Source: Harmothoe impar
Taxonomy: Eukaryota > Annelida > Polychaeta > Phyllodocida > Polynoidae
Assembly: GCA_947462335.1 (NCBI GenBank)
Contig: OX381715.1
Location: 45,539,472-45,603,471 of the forward strand
Reading direction: 5' to 3'
Length of the DNA: 64,000 nt
In this document: one piece after another, positions 8,916-18,357 of the stretch
How positions within the stretch are numbered: the first letter of the stretch is position 1
Layout of the letters: the number at the start of each line of letters is the position of its first letter
Notes under the pieces: model-generated
What the model saw: the letters and a program-made list of their open reading frames with translations, nothing else
What the model was told of the DNA's origin: nothing
Database searches by the model: none
Made by a program: the position numbers and the translations under genes

Positions 8916-11900
8916 ATGAACTCAAACAGATTCAGAGATCCATTGAACCTTTCCCATGACCATGTACGTAATGGAATTTCTTCATTTAGTTCTGACAGAC
9001 CCCTGCATCCAATACTTCAAAGCTACCTGTATGGGCAGGAGAGTAAAGATGAAATATTTCACAGCTTAGGCAACAGCATAAGAGGACAGGACGTGGGACC
9101 AATATGTGATGCTTACCTAGGGCTCCATTTATTCATGGGAGGAATAAATTCAAGGACTGGTTTCACAAGCACAGAGAATAACTTCTGTGTTGTTGCCCCT
9201 ATAGTTCTTTTCGAGGGGAAACAGAAATTTACCTGCAAGTTTATAAACTATCCTACTTTCACTGCAGGGCCAATCACTGCCCGGTCTACTGCTTCCTGTC
9301 TTCCAGCAGACAGTTGGGATGTTTCATTCAGTGTTGATATGTTTGGAATGAAAATAGCTATTGAACCTGAGGCAAACTTGCTCTGCACACCAGAAGCTAG
9401 ATTGGCAGAATATATGTATAGAAAGGAACAGGTTGAGAAGAGCATAAACCAAACAATGCAGGATCAGATAACACACGCTCTATCTAACTGTCCTACACTG
9501 ACAATGGCAAGACTGAGGAATGATTATCCTAACATCTCGAGGCTCTGTGACATGACAGAGACGATCAAGGACTTTGTTTATTCTGAAATACAGCGAGAAT
9601 CAAGGGAGTTTTGTAGTTGGACACTGAATGCTATCAGTCCACAGGGTGCACTACAAGACGCATATACATCCTTGATGTTGGAAAGCAAATCAGGTCAAAG
9701 ACCTAACTGTGTTGTCACTACCCCTGAAATAGCTGATTTCATAGCAGATTTTCATGGATATAAGACACCCCATTCTGATGTCCTGTATACGATATCCTTC
9801 TCAGATGATAAAGGCACATTTGTCCCTGGAAACATAGTGCCTTACCATGGAGTGAGCAAGCAGCTGTCTCTGACCACTTCAGCCGTGAATGTGAATGGAG
9901 TGACTTTGCCAATACTGCAAGTTCCACATCTGAACAGAGAATCGAATAGCACATACAACATGTTCGAGCATGGGGAAAGTTTTTGGACGTTCAACGAACT
10001 GGGCTATCTCTCTGGTCTGAACAATGTCAAAGTGTCTGATTTCAAGCCTGTAGTGAGATCGTCCATTCGAGTGACTGACCTTCAGAAGGGAAGAGATGGC
10101 ACATTTACAATGGATGAATGCCTCCGATCCGGTGGTGGTCTGCTCCCTGAAACGTACGACCGATACAAATACGATGAGATGTTGAGGGGTGTGCCTGGAC
10201 TTTTAGAATTCCTCGAGAGGAAAACAAACTCTGTTGGCCTCCTGAACCTGATAGGGAAGAAGCTACCTCTGAACAGCCCCTACACATACTATTTTCCAAG
10301 TCCCAAAGTCAGATATTGCCCAATGCAGAACCAACGGAGTAATTTCCGTAGTGCAGGAATTTTTGGAAACAGACCTTCTTTTGATAACTGGCACCCCCCT
10401 ATGGGTGATGTGGAAGCAGCCAAAGACTGGTTGGCAAATAAGGTGAACTTGCATGAAGATGACCTAAATGAACTAGAAGTGTACCTCATAAAGAGTGGAG
10501 AACAAAGCTGGAAAGGCACGGACTTCATAATGATGGAAAGGATAGAGGCACAGTTTGAGAATACAATACGCCTTGCAAGTACTTCACTCGAAGATGACTT
10601 AGTGGACTTTTTATTGAAAGACCTCATTGAATGTCAGGGGTATAGTAAGTTTGCTGGTATCCCAAGGTATTTTGATGCACTTGCCACTATAGCATCACGT
10701 GCAATGCATCAAGCCAAAGAAAAGGGTAGCTCTCATGATTGTCTATCAAAGATTGTCACAGCCAGGTCAGCCATGTTCCGTGTAGCCAGTAGATTGACTG
10801 GACTTTTCCCCAGAGTGGACACACCAGATGGTATTCTGACAGACTGTCCATCTAGCATTCCGGTGTATGATGTCATTAAAGACCTGGATGATGCTGTCAA
10901 TCATGGGGAAAGCTGCAGTAGGGAGACAAAAGCAGCATACAGATTCTACTCTCTGTGCATAGTGCCATTGGTGTTCAGGCACATATACACGGTACAACAC
11001 AAGGACAGTAACCCTGCAGAATTTCTCAACTTCAGGTTGGCCAACCAGTGTCGTAAAAATCTCTACACCCAAAGTGAGGAGACATTTCGACAGCCTTACT
11101 TCAGACAGGGATTTCCAAGTAATTTGCAGTTATCCGAAGCTCTGCACTGTTATGATAATGAGAATGCAAAGAAGGATCACAAACTATTTGAAGTGACTGC
11201 ATACGATCCACTGTTCAAATTCGATGTCGACGTCATCCGTGATGAGACCTATTCGAGACATAAGAACTTTTTCGATCACTTTGTGAGTCATAGATTCGAG
11301 CACCTCAGAAAAACATCAGATGAACCTTTTCTCATCCGAGTCATTGCTGCTTACCTGAACATGATACGATACACACCTTCCATAGAAGAGGAAATAGGAC
11401 ACAAGTGTCTATTGAACAGAAAATACCGTGTCATACGACAATGCAACATGACAGTTGGAATGGTAGGTCTTTATGCAGGCGGGAAAGACAACATGATGTA
11501 TGCTGTTGGCAACATGAGCACTGTGACAAATGCCACAGCAAACAATGGAATCGACATAACTACAAGGGTGAATGGCAATTGCTTCATTGTTGATCCACTC
11601 AGTTCAGGACGTGTCATACACAATGCTGTGTCCAAGAATCTGAACTCTGGTATGACTTCTACTCTGTTAGATGTCACTCAACACATTGCAAGGGATGGCA
11701 AGTTCACACTGCCATCCCACTGGTGGAAGAACACAGCTTTTGTGGTGGAAGCATTGCCTGGATGCCATCCACTGCTAGATCAACATCATATCATTCCGTT
11801 GAATGGTCGCCACCTGCGGGAGAACTACAATTCAGCTGGTTTTGATCTGACTGAAATCGACATCGTAGGCAAGCTACCCGGAGGATGGTATACTGAAAAC

Positions 11901-12398
11901 CCTTATGCCACAAGAAACTACAGTGAGGCACACCTCATATATGGGGAAATGTTCCCACGACACAAAGTTCCTCTGTACGACACAGAAACTGTTTCCCATG
12001 GAATTGACAACATCCACAAACGAGCAACAGTAGAACGAAAGGAGATGGCAGGGAAAGTGGTGGATAGGATAAATGCTACACCAATCTATTCGTCTTTCAG
12101 CGGAAGATCAAATATCGGGTTCCTTGAGAGGCAATATATAGATGCGAGAGCATCTCATGGTAGATCATCTGATAGGTCAGAAGCTATATCAGATGTAAAT
12201 GACAGTTGGCAAAGCAAATCACCATTGAAAGAGAATAGCAATAGTGAAACACGATTCTCCGAAGCTTTACGGCTGAATTCCAGGAGAACGGACGCAGGCA
12301 TATCGGTGATGGCAGATGCATATGGAATCAACAACACTGAGAGCCGTCCTCTGCTAACCGGAGTTAAGGGAAGGTTTACAACAGAAAAACACAAGTGA
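8916..12398 (+). CDS. Candidate major capsid protein, 1160 aa
   Basis: The second-longest intact ORF, from ATG 8916. No signal peptide, membrane helix or known enzymatic motif. The N-terminal ~130 residues contain a beta-rich stretch (residues ~88-120) after an extended basic N-terminus, the middle is mixed, and the last ~120 residues are Ser/Arg-rich and look disordered. Herpesvirus-type major capsid proteins are large (about 1100-1400 residues) and lack enzymatic motifs; this ORF lies directly downstream of the protease-scaffold and the putative triplex gene, the same functional order as protease, scaffold and capsid in tailed phages. The call rests on size and context, not a sequence match. 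A large tegument protein is the main alternative. A plus-strand AATAAA lies 200 bases downstream, inside the antisense nuclease gene. Confidence 0.5.
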   Translation: MNSNRFRDPLNLSHDHVRNGISSFSSDRPLHPILQSYLYGQESKDEIFHSLGNSIRGQDVGPICDAYLGLHLFMGGINSRTGFTSTENNFCVVAPIVLFEGKQKFTCKFINYPTFTAGPITARSTASCLPADSWDVSFSVDMFGMKIAIEPEANLLCTPEARLAEYMYRKEQVEKSINQTMQDQITHALSNCPTLTMARLRNDYPNISRLCDMTETIKDFVYSEIQRESREFCSWTLNAISPQGALQDAYTSLMLESKSGQRPNCVVTTPEIADFIADFHGYKTPHSDVLYTISFSDDKGTFVPGNIVPYHGVSKQLSLTTSAVNVNGVTLPILQVPHLNRESNSTYNMFEHGESFWTFNELGYLSGLNNVKVSDFKPVVRSSIRVTDLQKGRDGTFTMDECLRSGGGLLPETYDRYKYDEMLRGVPGLLEFLERKTNSVGLLNLIGKKLPLNSPYTYYFPSPKVRYCPMQNQRSNFRSAGIFGNRPSFDNWHPPMGDVEAAKDWLANKVNLHEDDLNELEVYLIKSGEQSWKGTDFIMMERIEAQFENTIRLASTSLEDDLVDFLLKDLIECQGYSKFAGIPRYFDALATIASRAMHQAKEKGSSHDCLSKIVTARSAMFRVASRLTGLFPRVDTPDGILTDCPSSIPVYDVIKDLDDAVNHGESCSRETKAAYRFYSLCIVPLVFRHIYTVQHKDSNPAEFLNFRLANQCRKNLYTQSEETFRQPYFRQGFPSNLQLSEALHCYDNENAKKDHKLFEVTAYDPLFKFDVDVIRDETYSRHKNFFDHFVSHRFEHLRKTSDEPFLIRVIAAYLNMIRYTPSIEEEIGHKCLLNRKYRVIRQCNMTVGMVGLYAGGKDNMMYAVGNMSTVTNATANNGIDITTRVNGNCFIVDPLSSGRVIHNAVSKNLNSGMTSTLLDVTQHIARDGKFTLPSHWWKNTAFVVEALPGCHPLLDQHHIIPLNGRHLRENYNSAGFDLTEIDIVGKLPGGWYTENPYATRNYSEAHLIYGEMFPRHKVPLYDTETVSHGIDNIHKRATVERKEMAGKVVDRINATPIYSSFSGRSNIGFLERQYIDARASHGRSSDRSEAISDVNDSWQSKSPLKENSNSETRFSEALRLNSRRTDAGISVMADAYGINNTESRPLLTGVKGRFTTEKHK

Positions 12399-12410
12399 AT
12401 TCATTTCATG

Positions 12411-12416
12411 TTTATT
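12411..12416 (-). terminator. Poly(A) signal AATAAA (minus) for the nuclease-like gene
   Basis: TTTATT on the plus strand lies immediately downstream of the minus-strand stop at 12417, in the 18-base gap between two convergent genes. Confidence 0.5.
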
Positions 12417-13319
12417 TCAAAATCCAGGCATCCAACCACAGAATATATCATCATCATAGTCCTCGCTCCTCAATTCCAGGGAATAGGGTGTATTGTTTCG
12501 ATGTTCACATATGACCAAGAGTCCATGACTTCCTCTCGAACCATAAGTTTTCTCATACATCTTCATTGTACAAACAACTTGAGCAATGTATCTGCCTAAT
12601 AAACATTTCATGAAACCAGTGATCTTGTCTTTCTTGCACCTCTTGTATTGTGTGTAGAGATCTTGAAAACTTGAAGACGTGATCTTTATTTCTATCAAAA
12701 CCAATCTTCTGTTTTCATGATCAAACCCGACCAGATCAATCTCTGTTCCTGACACTGACTCCTGACCAGTCGTCTGGTTCCAATTACTAACTAATACAGC
12801 AGATGACACGAGTGTGATGTCCATCTCATGTAAATGATGTATGATATTCTTTGAATCTTCCTGAGCAAGATCATCAAATGAAGTTGCACCCAAAGCAAAA
12901 TCCTTCAGTTCTTTGTCGACAGCAATGCCCACTCTCAGACAGTTGTGACAGTATCGTTTGTGCCTAGTTCTAAATCTTCTTGAGCGATACCGTCGCTCAG
13001 AAAGGTGTTTAGCTAGCATGCGTGTAATTCCTGCTATTCTATTCCCTTGTACAAACCATTTCTTGCCTCTCGATTCTATTTCATATAATGGCCTGGGTAA
13101 TCCTTTGTCTATTGTGGTAGCTCCGACGACCATGTCATGAATAGGCTTCACAGGGGAGGTTTCAATCCCACTGAGGATGTCCTTCCATTTTTGAAAACTC
13201 TCTGGGGTAACTGACAAAACAGATACTCTATCTCCTTTGGACAGATAGGGACTTGTAAACTCAATGGTGTCATCCCCTATTTCATAAGACTTCCAGATAT
13301 TCATGACGTCATCTTTCAT
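12417..13319 (-). CDS. PD-(D/E)XK nuclease-like protein, 300 aa
   Basis: An intact ORF from ATG 13319, on the opposite strand to its neighbours. Residues 191-212 show the PD-(D/E)XK pattern: G-T-E-I-D with Asp195, a short loop, then a hydrophobic strand ending L-I-E-I-K with Glu210 and Lys212. A following helix has Q247 and Y255, like the Q-x(n)-Y helix of RecB-type nucleases. A Cys/His pair set (Y-C-H-N-C, residues 123-127) and a strongly basic R-x-R-R stretch (109-122) may bind DNA. Herpesviruses encode an alkaline exonuclease with this fold for genome processing, so a replication, recombination or packaging role fits, but a different viral nuclease is possible. Convergent with the 1160-aa gene and divergent (48-base gap) from the membrane-protein gene. 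Confidence 0.65.
   Translation of the reverse strand: MKDDVMNIWKSYEIGDDTIEFTSPYLSKGDRVSVLSVTPESFQKWKDILSGIETSPVKPIHDMVVGATTIDKGLPRPLYEIESRGKKWFVQGNRIAGITRMLAKHLSERRYRSRRFRTRHKRYCHNCLRVGIAVDKELKDFALGATSFDDLAQEDSKNIIHHLHEMDITLVSSAVLVSNWNQTTGQESVSGTEIDLVGFDHENRRLVLIEIKITSSSFQDLYTQYKRCKKDKITGFMKCLLGRYIAQVVCTMKMYEKTYGSRGSHGLLVICEHRNNTPYSLELRSEDYDDDIFCGWMPGF
12598..12603 (+). terminator. Possible poly(A) signal for the 1160-aa gene
   Basis: The first plus-strand AATAAA after the stop at 12398. It lies inside the antisense nuclease gene, so use would give overlapping convergent transcripts. Confidence 0.3.
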
Positions 13320-13367
13320 TTCGTTCTATATTCATTAATGAAAGCCACAGCATAAACAATAAGAGTG

Positions 13368-14765
13368 ATGAAGGCGTACATACCTAAGTCTTACAGGGGC
13401 TATTCCAGCATCCAAGAATCAGAAGGACTGAACAAATTTCGAGGAGCAAAAAAGTTTATTGGAAGTGTAGGAAATGCCATTGAACATACAGGTGATGTAG
13501 TCATCAAGCAGTGTGATGCCATAGACCGTGATCTAACTTCCACTTGGAAGTATTGGCAGTTCAGGATGGGAAGAATCTTCCCTCCGAACTTTGTTCTCCA
13601 TGTGAACAGCATCATTTCACTTGTGCTTAATGTGATGCAAGTCCTTCTGATAATTGAATTCATCCGAAAAACTAATGGCAATTTCGATGATGTGAACACC
13701 TTCGTCATCATGCTCCCTACATACATCCAACTCTCTGTCAAGTTGCTGGTTCAACTGGCTGCCCTTGTGATGGTAATGGAAAATGTTCTGCAGAAGGAAA
13801 GGAAACACACCATATTCGTTATATATGAAGAACTCCACAGTTGCCTTCCAGTTTTCGAGCATGTAGTTCCTGTGATTACGTATATCATGTTTCTCTTGTG
13901 TGCCATATCCATTGGAGGTTGCCATTTAAACTGGGGGGAAAGGGCAGAAAACACTACATTTTGCAAGAACATGAATCTATCTGCAGTAGAGGGAATAATT
14001 TGCACGGCCATGGCAGGTCACATGATCCATCACATCCTGGCCATATATAACCACTACAGACACACGGCCCCCCTGCAAAAGAAATGGTGCTTAGATGAAG
14101 ACAATTCAATAGAAATGAACCATCTGAAGCCTAGAAATATGATGACCGAGTTAGAATCCATTTCCACGGAATTGAGCCAGTCCATGGACTGGTGGAAGTT
14201 CAGAATGAGCAGAATATTTTCAGCCAACTTAACAAATAATATTTTCAAGGCTGTGGACAATTTACTAGAGGGAACACAGATCATCCTGCTTGTGAGAGCT
14301 TTCCATGATGCAAAGGGAAATCTTAACAGTGTCCCCAACTGGTCTGAAGTGCTACTGCCTCTTCAAATTTGCTTCTTCTTGAAAATGTCAGTCGTTCTGG
14401 TCATGCTCATATGGGTATCTTACAGAACATGCCAGCGAGAGTCGAAAATGAAAATGCTTCGATTGCTATCCGAACCAAAAGGATGGATCCAAATAGCTGA
14501 ACACATCCTACCCTTTGTAGTCTTCTTGATGTTTGGGCTGACTTCCTCACTTGCTGGACGTTGCATGGTGAATGCAGATCAACATGCGATATGTAAATTA
14601 TTTTCCTGGTCCGCCGTCGAGTCTGTTATAATGCTTGCTGCTATAGTGATGTTCCTGTATCACATCAAAGCCATACACAATGTGCATATGCATGGTTCAA
14701 AATGGGAAACCAAAAAGGAAAAGTATAAGATTGACTTAAATGATACTGCATCCAGTGTCAACTGA
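13368..14765 (+). CDS. Multi-pass membrane protein with internal duplication, 465 aa
   Basis: The ATG at 13368 is taken as start (the frame is open one codon further with only a GTG). Two halves repeat the same plan. Residues ~60-235 and ~272-450 each begin with a W-x-F-R-M-x-R-I-F motif, then a hydrophobic segment, a polar loop with an asparagine-rich stretch, two more hydrophobic segments, a Cys-containing loop (G-G-C and G-R-C), an S-A-V-E motif and a last membrane segment followed by H-I-x-A-I-x-N. This predicts about eight membrane spans from a tandem duplication of a four-span unit. N- and C-termini are hydrophilic. No transporter or receptor family is recognised. An envelope or host-membrane remodelling role is plausible but unproven. 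Confidence 0.7.
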   Translation: MKAYIPKSYRGYSSIQESEGLNKFRGAKKFIGSVGNAIEHTGDVVIKQCDAIDRDLTSTWKYWQFRMGRIFPPNFVLHVNSIISLVLNVMQVLLIIEFIRKTNGNFDDVNTFVIMLPTYIQLSVKLLVQLAALVMVMENVLQKERKHTIFVIYEELHSCLPVFEHVVPVITYIMFLLCAISIGGCHLNWGERAENTTFCKNMNLSAVEGIICTAMAGHMIHHILAIYNHYRHTAPLQKKWCLDEDNSIEMNHLKPRNMMTELESISTELSQSMDWWKFRMSRIFSANLTNNIFKAVDNLLEGTQIILLVRAFHDAKGNLNSVPNWSEVLLPLQICFFLKMSVVLVMLIWVSYRTCQRESKMKMLRLLSEPKGWIQIAEHILPFVVFLMFGLTSSLAGRCMVNADQHAICKLFSWSAVESVIMLAAIVMFLYHIKAIHNVHMHGSKWETKKEKYKIDLNDTASSVN

Positions 14766-14781
14766 AATGTATTGATGATGA

Positions 14782-14787
14782 AATAAA
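14782..14787 (+). terminator. Poly(A) signal AATAAA after the membrane-protein gene
   Basis: Seventeen bases past the stop at 14765 and 27 before the next ATG at 14814. Confidence 0.5.
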
Positions 14788-14813
14788 ATGTATCAGAAAA
14801 ATTAATTGTCACC

Positions 14814-17800
14814 ATGAGTCTTAGTGAGACTAGAGCTAAGAGAGAAAAGTTCTATAGGAATGACAGCAGAGTCAAGAGCACTTTCTCTGAAATATATATC
14901 TCCATACCAAATGGACCGATAGGAATAAAAAAAGATGGATGTGGTGGTTCATTTTGTGTTGCTAAGAACATGAGAGAGCTTTCTGAACTTTGTGTTCAAG
15001 CAGTACAAGCTGCGCGTAAGATGGAAAGAGATGGACTCGTTGTACATGAAGATGAGGTGACACAGTCACTCATGGTAGACATAAAAACCAAAGGTCTTGC
15101 CCTCCACCTGCTGCCATACTTGACGTTCTCTGTGATATCACACATAGAGCCGGACAGTAAAACTTGGAATGCCAAGAAGAGTTTGTTGCAAATGATAATA
15201 GGTGTCTTACACCAGTGTACCAAAGACATGCTCATGTTCAATATATTCACAGAAAAAGACATGCCCTCCCCTCTGAAAAATGAGCACCTACCAGATCCTC
15301 TGTTTCAGACAAAGGACCATTCGAATTGGAATAGATACTTACAGATCGCTGAAGATGAAAAAGCAAATGACTTGAGAGCAGGACTGTATGTTATATCACC
15401 AGCTTCCTGCGAGAGGAAGATTCATCTGCTTCTCGCTGAACTTAGACAGTATGGGCAGGTGTGTCTGAATGGATATGATAACTGGCTCGAGGCCAACGCA
15501 TTGGTAAGGCTCAGAACGGCAGCCAAACTATTTGACTATCCCTACACTATAGAAAAGGGCAGTGTTCCAAACTCATTCTTTTCTCTACCGAAAGACTTCT
15601 GCCATACTATAAACAAGCACATAGAAGCTGGCAGAGGGAGGCGGTCTTTGAGTGGTGTCATGATGTTTCTGAAAGAAAAGTACCTGCCAGGTGAAAGTTC
15701 CAACACTTCCATAGAAAAATTGAGCAGGATGTTGCTTTGTGTATCACGGAAGAATGATGAGAACACATGCATCAAAGGTGACGTACCATGGATTTTTGCA
15801 TATAACAGTGATCCAAAAGATTGTTCACATGCACTTCCTGCGGTTGCTCTCGATTTCAAGGAATGCAACATTGCCAAGTATTTCTGGAGAAATTTAGATG
15901 ATTTTTTCAGGCATTTCGGATCTGATCTCAGAGACTCTCACTTTGCAAAACGCTCCATCATTGGGTTTCCTTATCAATGTGGCTTCAGGAATCCCGAGAA
16001 AGCAAATGAAATGTGTCCATGGCGCTTCCGTTCTATGTGGGAGCAGACCAACCATGCACGTGAATTTCACAGTCTGAGCTCAAACGAAATGAACATAGTG
16101 AGAGAATTCACCAACAAAAGGGGAGAAGAAACACAGGTGCAAAATGAGTATGTATGGTTAGAAAAACATGAGGCATTAAATGTATTCGACAGAGACCGAC
16201 TTAGACAACGCCACGATCTGGGCAAGATGTTGGCTGACTTTATGCCGATCCATTTCAAGAACTGGCAAATCATCACTGAGCTCCAGAGGTTGACAACTAA
16301 CTTTGAGAAGTGCATGGAAGCCTATGACGGTAGTGAGGAGGAACAGAGTAAAAACTGTCACATTGTTGCCCTGTGTAAGGAACATCTGACCTTCCTGAAG
16401 AAGGGCATGCTTCAAGCTGAGGACATGGTAAACTATGTACATGGATGGCTTTCTGCTTTGAAGTTGCAAGCATCTGTTCTGACAGAAATGAATGACATGA
16501 ACGAACGAATACAAAATTCCCAGGCCACTGCAAGGAGAGTAGCTAATGTGTTCACAGACGATCTGAACAGAGAATTACAGAGAGCTGGTAATCTTAACTT
16601 TGGTGCAGTCAGACCCGGATCTCTTGTGCAAAGTATCCCGGCAGATAGCTCTGCAGAGGGCTGCAGTTCGACCATTGCACTTGCAGTGATCTCCTCGTTG
16701 ACGTCACACGATGAAACGGCTGCTGAGCACAATGTCAACATATACAGGAAAGCCATGGAAGACAATGGGTTTGATACACCATCATTGAGGAAACGCAAGG
16801 CACCTGACGACATGTCACAACACACTGACATGGAAATTTACAAAAAGATCAAGAGCTGTGATGGGAAAAAACCACAGTGCTCTCTGATGGACTTGATGCA
16901 AACTACGCCAACTTTGCCTGTCACATCAAAGTCAAAAAATGGATGTCAGCTGCAGCTGGTTCAGCCTATCAGTATGCAAGTAAGCTTGGCTGACTATCGA
17001 GAGCTCAGCATATATCTGTTAGGAGTCCTTGATAGGATGGATTTCAGGAGACAGACATTCATTCTTGCTGCAGCACAACTATTCGCCAACACAGCCAATG
17101 CCATGTATTTTTTCACAGACAGTGGTTACGAACTTGTCAAAAATGTTTTCCACCTGCTTCTGAACGATGTGTATGATGTATACCACAGAGATCCACCTCT
17201 CCTGAAAAGGAAATGTTGGGTGTTGTTCTGTAAACTGATTCATTACATCAACAAAAATGCCAGTGGAAGGTTAAAGTTTTTGTTCAAAGTGAGATTGGCA
17301 AGGCATGGTGACAGGTCTATGTCTCCGGTGAAATTCATCGAACCTACTGCAGTGATGGTCTATGGAGAGAAATCTACTGATGCTCATGTCATGGTTCGTG
17401 CTATTCGGGATGTGCCAGAAACAGAGCTCAAACTGACAGTATTAGATTCCAACTGCATCGACACTGCTGATTTCGAGTGTAAAAATATAAGACTGATACA
17501 AGAAGTGAACAAGTATTACAACATCATGGCATGCAAATGGAAGGGTGAGGAGAACATCAATGACTCCCAAGTGAATAACTTCAGGAAGATCCATTGTCCC
17601 ATATGTCAGGAACAGTTTTCCAACAGGCCTATCGAAGGATTCAATTGTCCATATAGAGATGCAGAAAGACAGTTCCTAGAAGAGCAAGGGTTGCCTCCCG
17701 AAGACATAAAGAAATGCGATCTATATACCGACTTTGTATCAAAGAGAATTCAACAGGCAAGCTCAAATTTTAGTACAGAACATAGTAGTGGCATGCACCT

Positions 17801-18338
17801 ATTCCACAAGGACTGCATTAGGCGCTGGATTCAATTGAGGGCAATAGATGTCAACGCAGAAGACATTAAATGTCCTTCCTGTAACACAATAATATACAAT
17901 AGAACAGAAAAGGATGTCATCCTTTGTAACATACATGATGTTGCTTGCAGGTTGTTGATTGGACTGAGTGACAACAGTTCCTGCTTACAGACAGATGAGA
18001 TAATCAATGTAAAAGAGCAGAAAGCTCTGTGGAGTGCAGATCGTATATTGCGAGATTTCGGTCCATTGAATGAAACATCATGTCTTTCTAAATGTAACTC
18101 GGATGTGAACATGGAGCAACTGGCAAATGAGAAGTACCCAACTGAATATATGGATTTCCTTCAGAGGTACATGGATACTACTACCCCAAACTGCAACGCT
18201 GATATTGCCAACAAAGATGACAGCCCCTTGTCCATATTTGATAAGTTCATGACACAGCCCCAATCATTGTGTAAGGCAGAACTTGTATCAAATACCACTC
18301 ACAGACTAAATCATGGTTGTATTGCTGAAGAGTTTTAG
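14814..18338 (+). CDS. Large virus-like protein with C-terminal RING-H2-like domain, 1174 aa
   Basis: The longest ORF in the window, from ATG 14814 in a good Kozak context (ACCATGA). The first ~920 residues match nothing I recognise. They include a helical stretch (~490-600), a basic patch R-K-R-K near residue 660 and a hydrophobic helical region (~720-800). Residues ~926-1023 form a RING-like zinc domain: C-P-I-C at the start, an unusually long insert with a further Cys, then H-L-F-H-K-D-C-I-R-R-W and a closing C-P-S-C. The H-x2-x-D-C-x4-W block is typical of RING-H2 E3 ubiquitin ligases. Invertebrate herpesviruses are known to carry several RING proteins. A ubiquitin-ligase activity is inferred from the motif, and the role of the large N-terminus is unknown. 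Confidence 0.68.
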   Translation: MSLSETRAKREKFYRNDSRVKSTFSEIYISIPNGPIGIKKDGCGGSFCVAKNMRELSELCVQAVQAARKMERDGLVVHEDEVTQSLMVDIKTKGLALHLLPYLTFSVISHIEPDSKTWNAKKSLLQMIIGVLHQCTKDMLMFNIFTEKDMPSPLKNEHLPDPLFQTKDHSNWNRYLQIAEDEKANDLRAGLYVISPASCERKIHLLLAELRQYGQVCLNGYDNWLEANALVRLRTAAKLFDYPYTIEKGSVPNSFFSLPKDFCHTINKHIEAGRGRRSLSGVMMFLKEKYLPGESSNTSIEKLSRMLLCVSRKNDENTCIKGDVPWIFAYNSDPKDCSHALPAVALDFKECNIAKYFWRNLDDFFRHFGSDLRDSHFAKRSIIGFPYQCGFRNPEKANEMCPWRFRSMWEQTNHAREFHSLSSNEMNIVREFTNKRGEETQVQNEYVWLEKHEALNVFDRDRLRQRHDLGKMLADFMPIHFKNWQIITELQRLTTNFEKCMEAYDGSEEEQSKNCHIVALCKEHLTFLKKGMLQAEDMVNYVHGWLSALKLQASVLTEMNDMNERIQNSQATARRVANVFTDDLNRELQRAGNLNFGAVRPGSLVQSIPADSSAEGCSSTIALAVISSLTSHDETAAEHNVNIYRKAMEDNGFDTPSLRKRKAPDDMSQHTDMEIYKKIKSCDGKKPQCSLMDLMQTTPTLPVTSKSKNGCQLQLVQPISMQVSLADYRELSIYLLGVLDRMDFRRQTFILAAAQLFANTANAMYFFTDSGYELVKNVFHLLLNDVYDVYHRDPPLLKRKCWVLFCKLIHYINKNASGRLKFLFKVRLARHGDRSMSPVKFIEPTAVMVYGEKSTDAHVMVRAIRDVPETELKLTVLDSNCIDTADFECKNIRLIQEVNKYYNIMACKWKGEENINDSQVNNFRKIHCPICQEQFSNRPIEGFNCPYRDAERQFLEEQGLPPEDIKKCDLYTDFVSKRIQQASSNFSTEHSSGMHLFHKDCIRRWIQLRAIDVNAEDIKCPSCNTIIYNRTEKDVILCNIHDVACRLLIGLSDNSSCLQTDEIINVKEQKALWSADRILRDFGPLNETSCLSKCNSDVNMEQLANEKYPTEYMDFLQRYMDTTTPNCNADIANKDDSPLSIFDKFMTQPQSLCKAELVSNTTHRLNHGCIAEEF

Positions 18339-18341
18339 TGA

Positions 18342-18347
18342 AATAAA
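18342..18347 (+). terminator. Poly(A) signal AATAAA after the RING gene
   Basis: Four bases past the stop at 18338, within AAATAAATAAATAAG just before the next ATG at 18358. Confidence 0.5.
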
Positions 18348-18357
18348 TAAATAAGAA

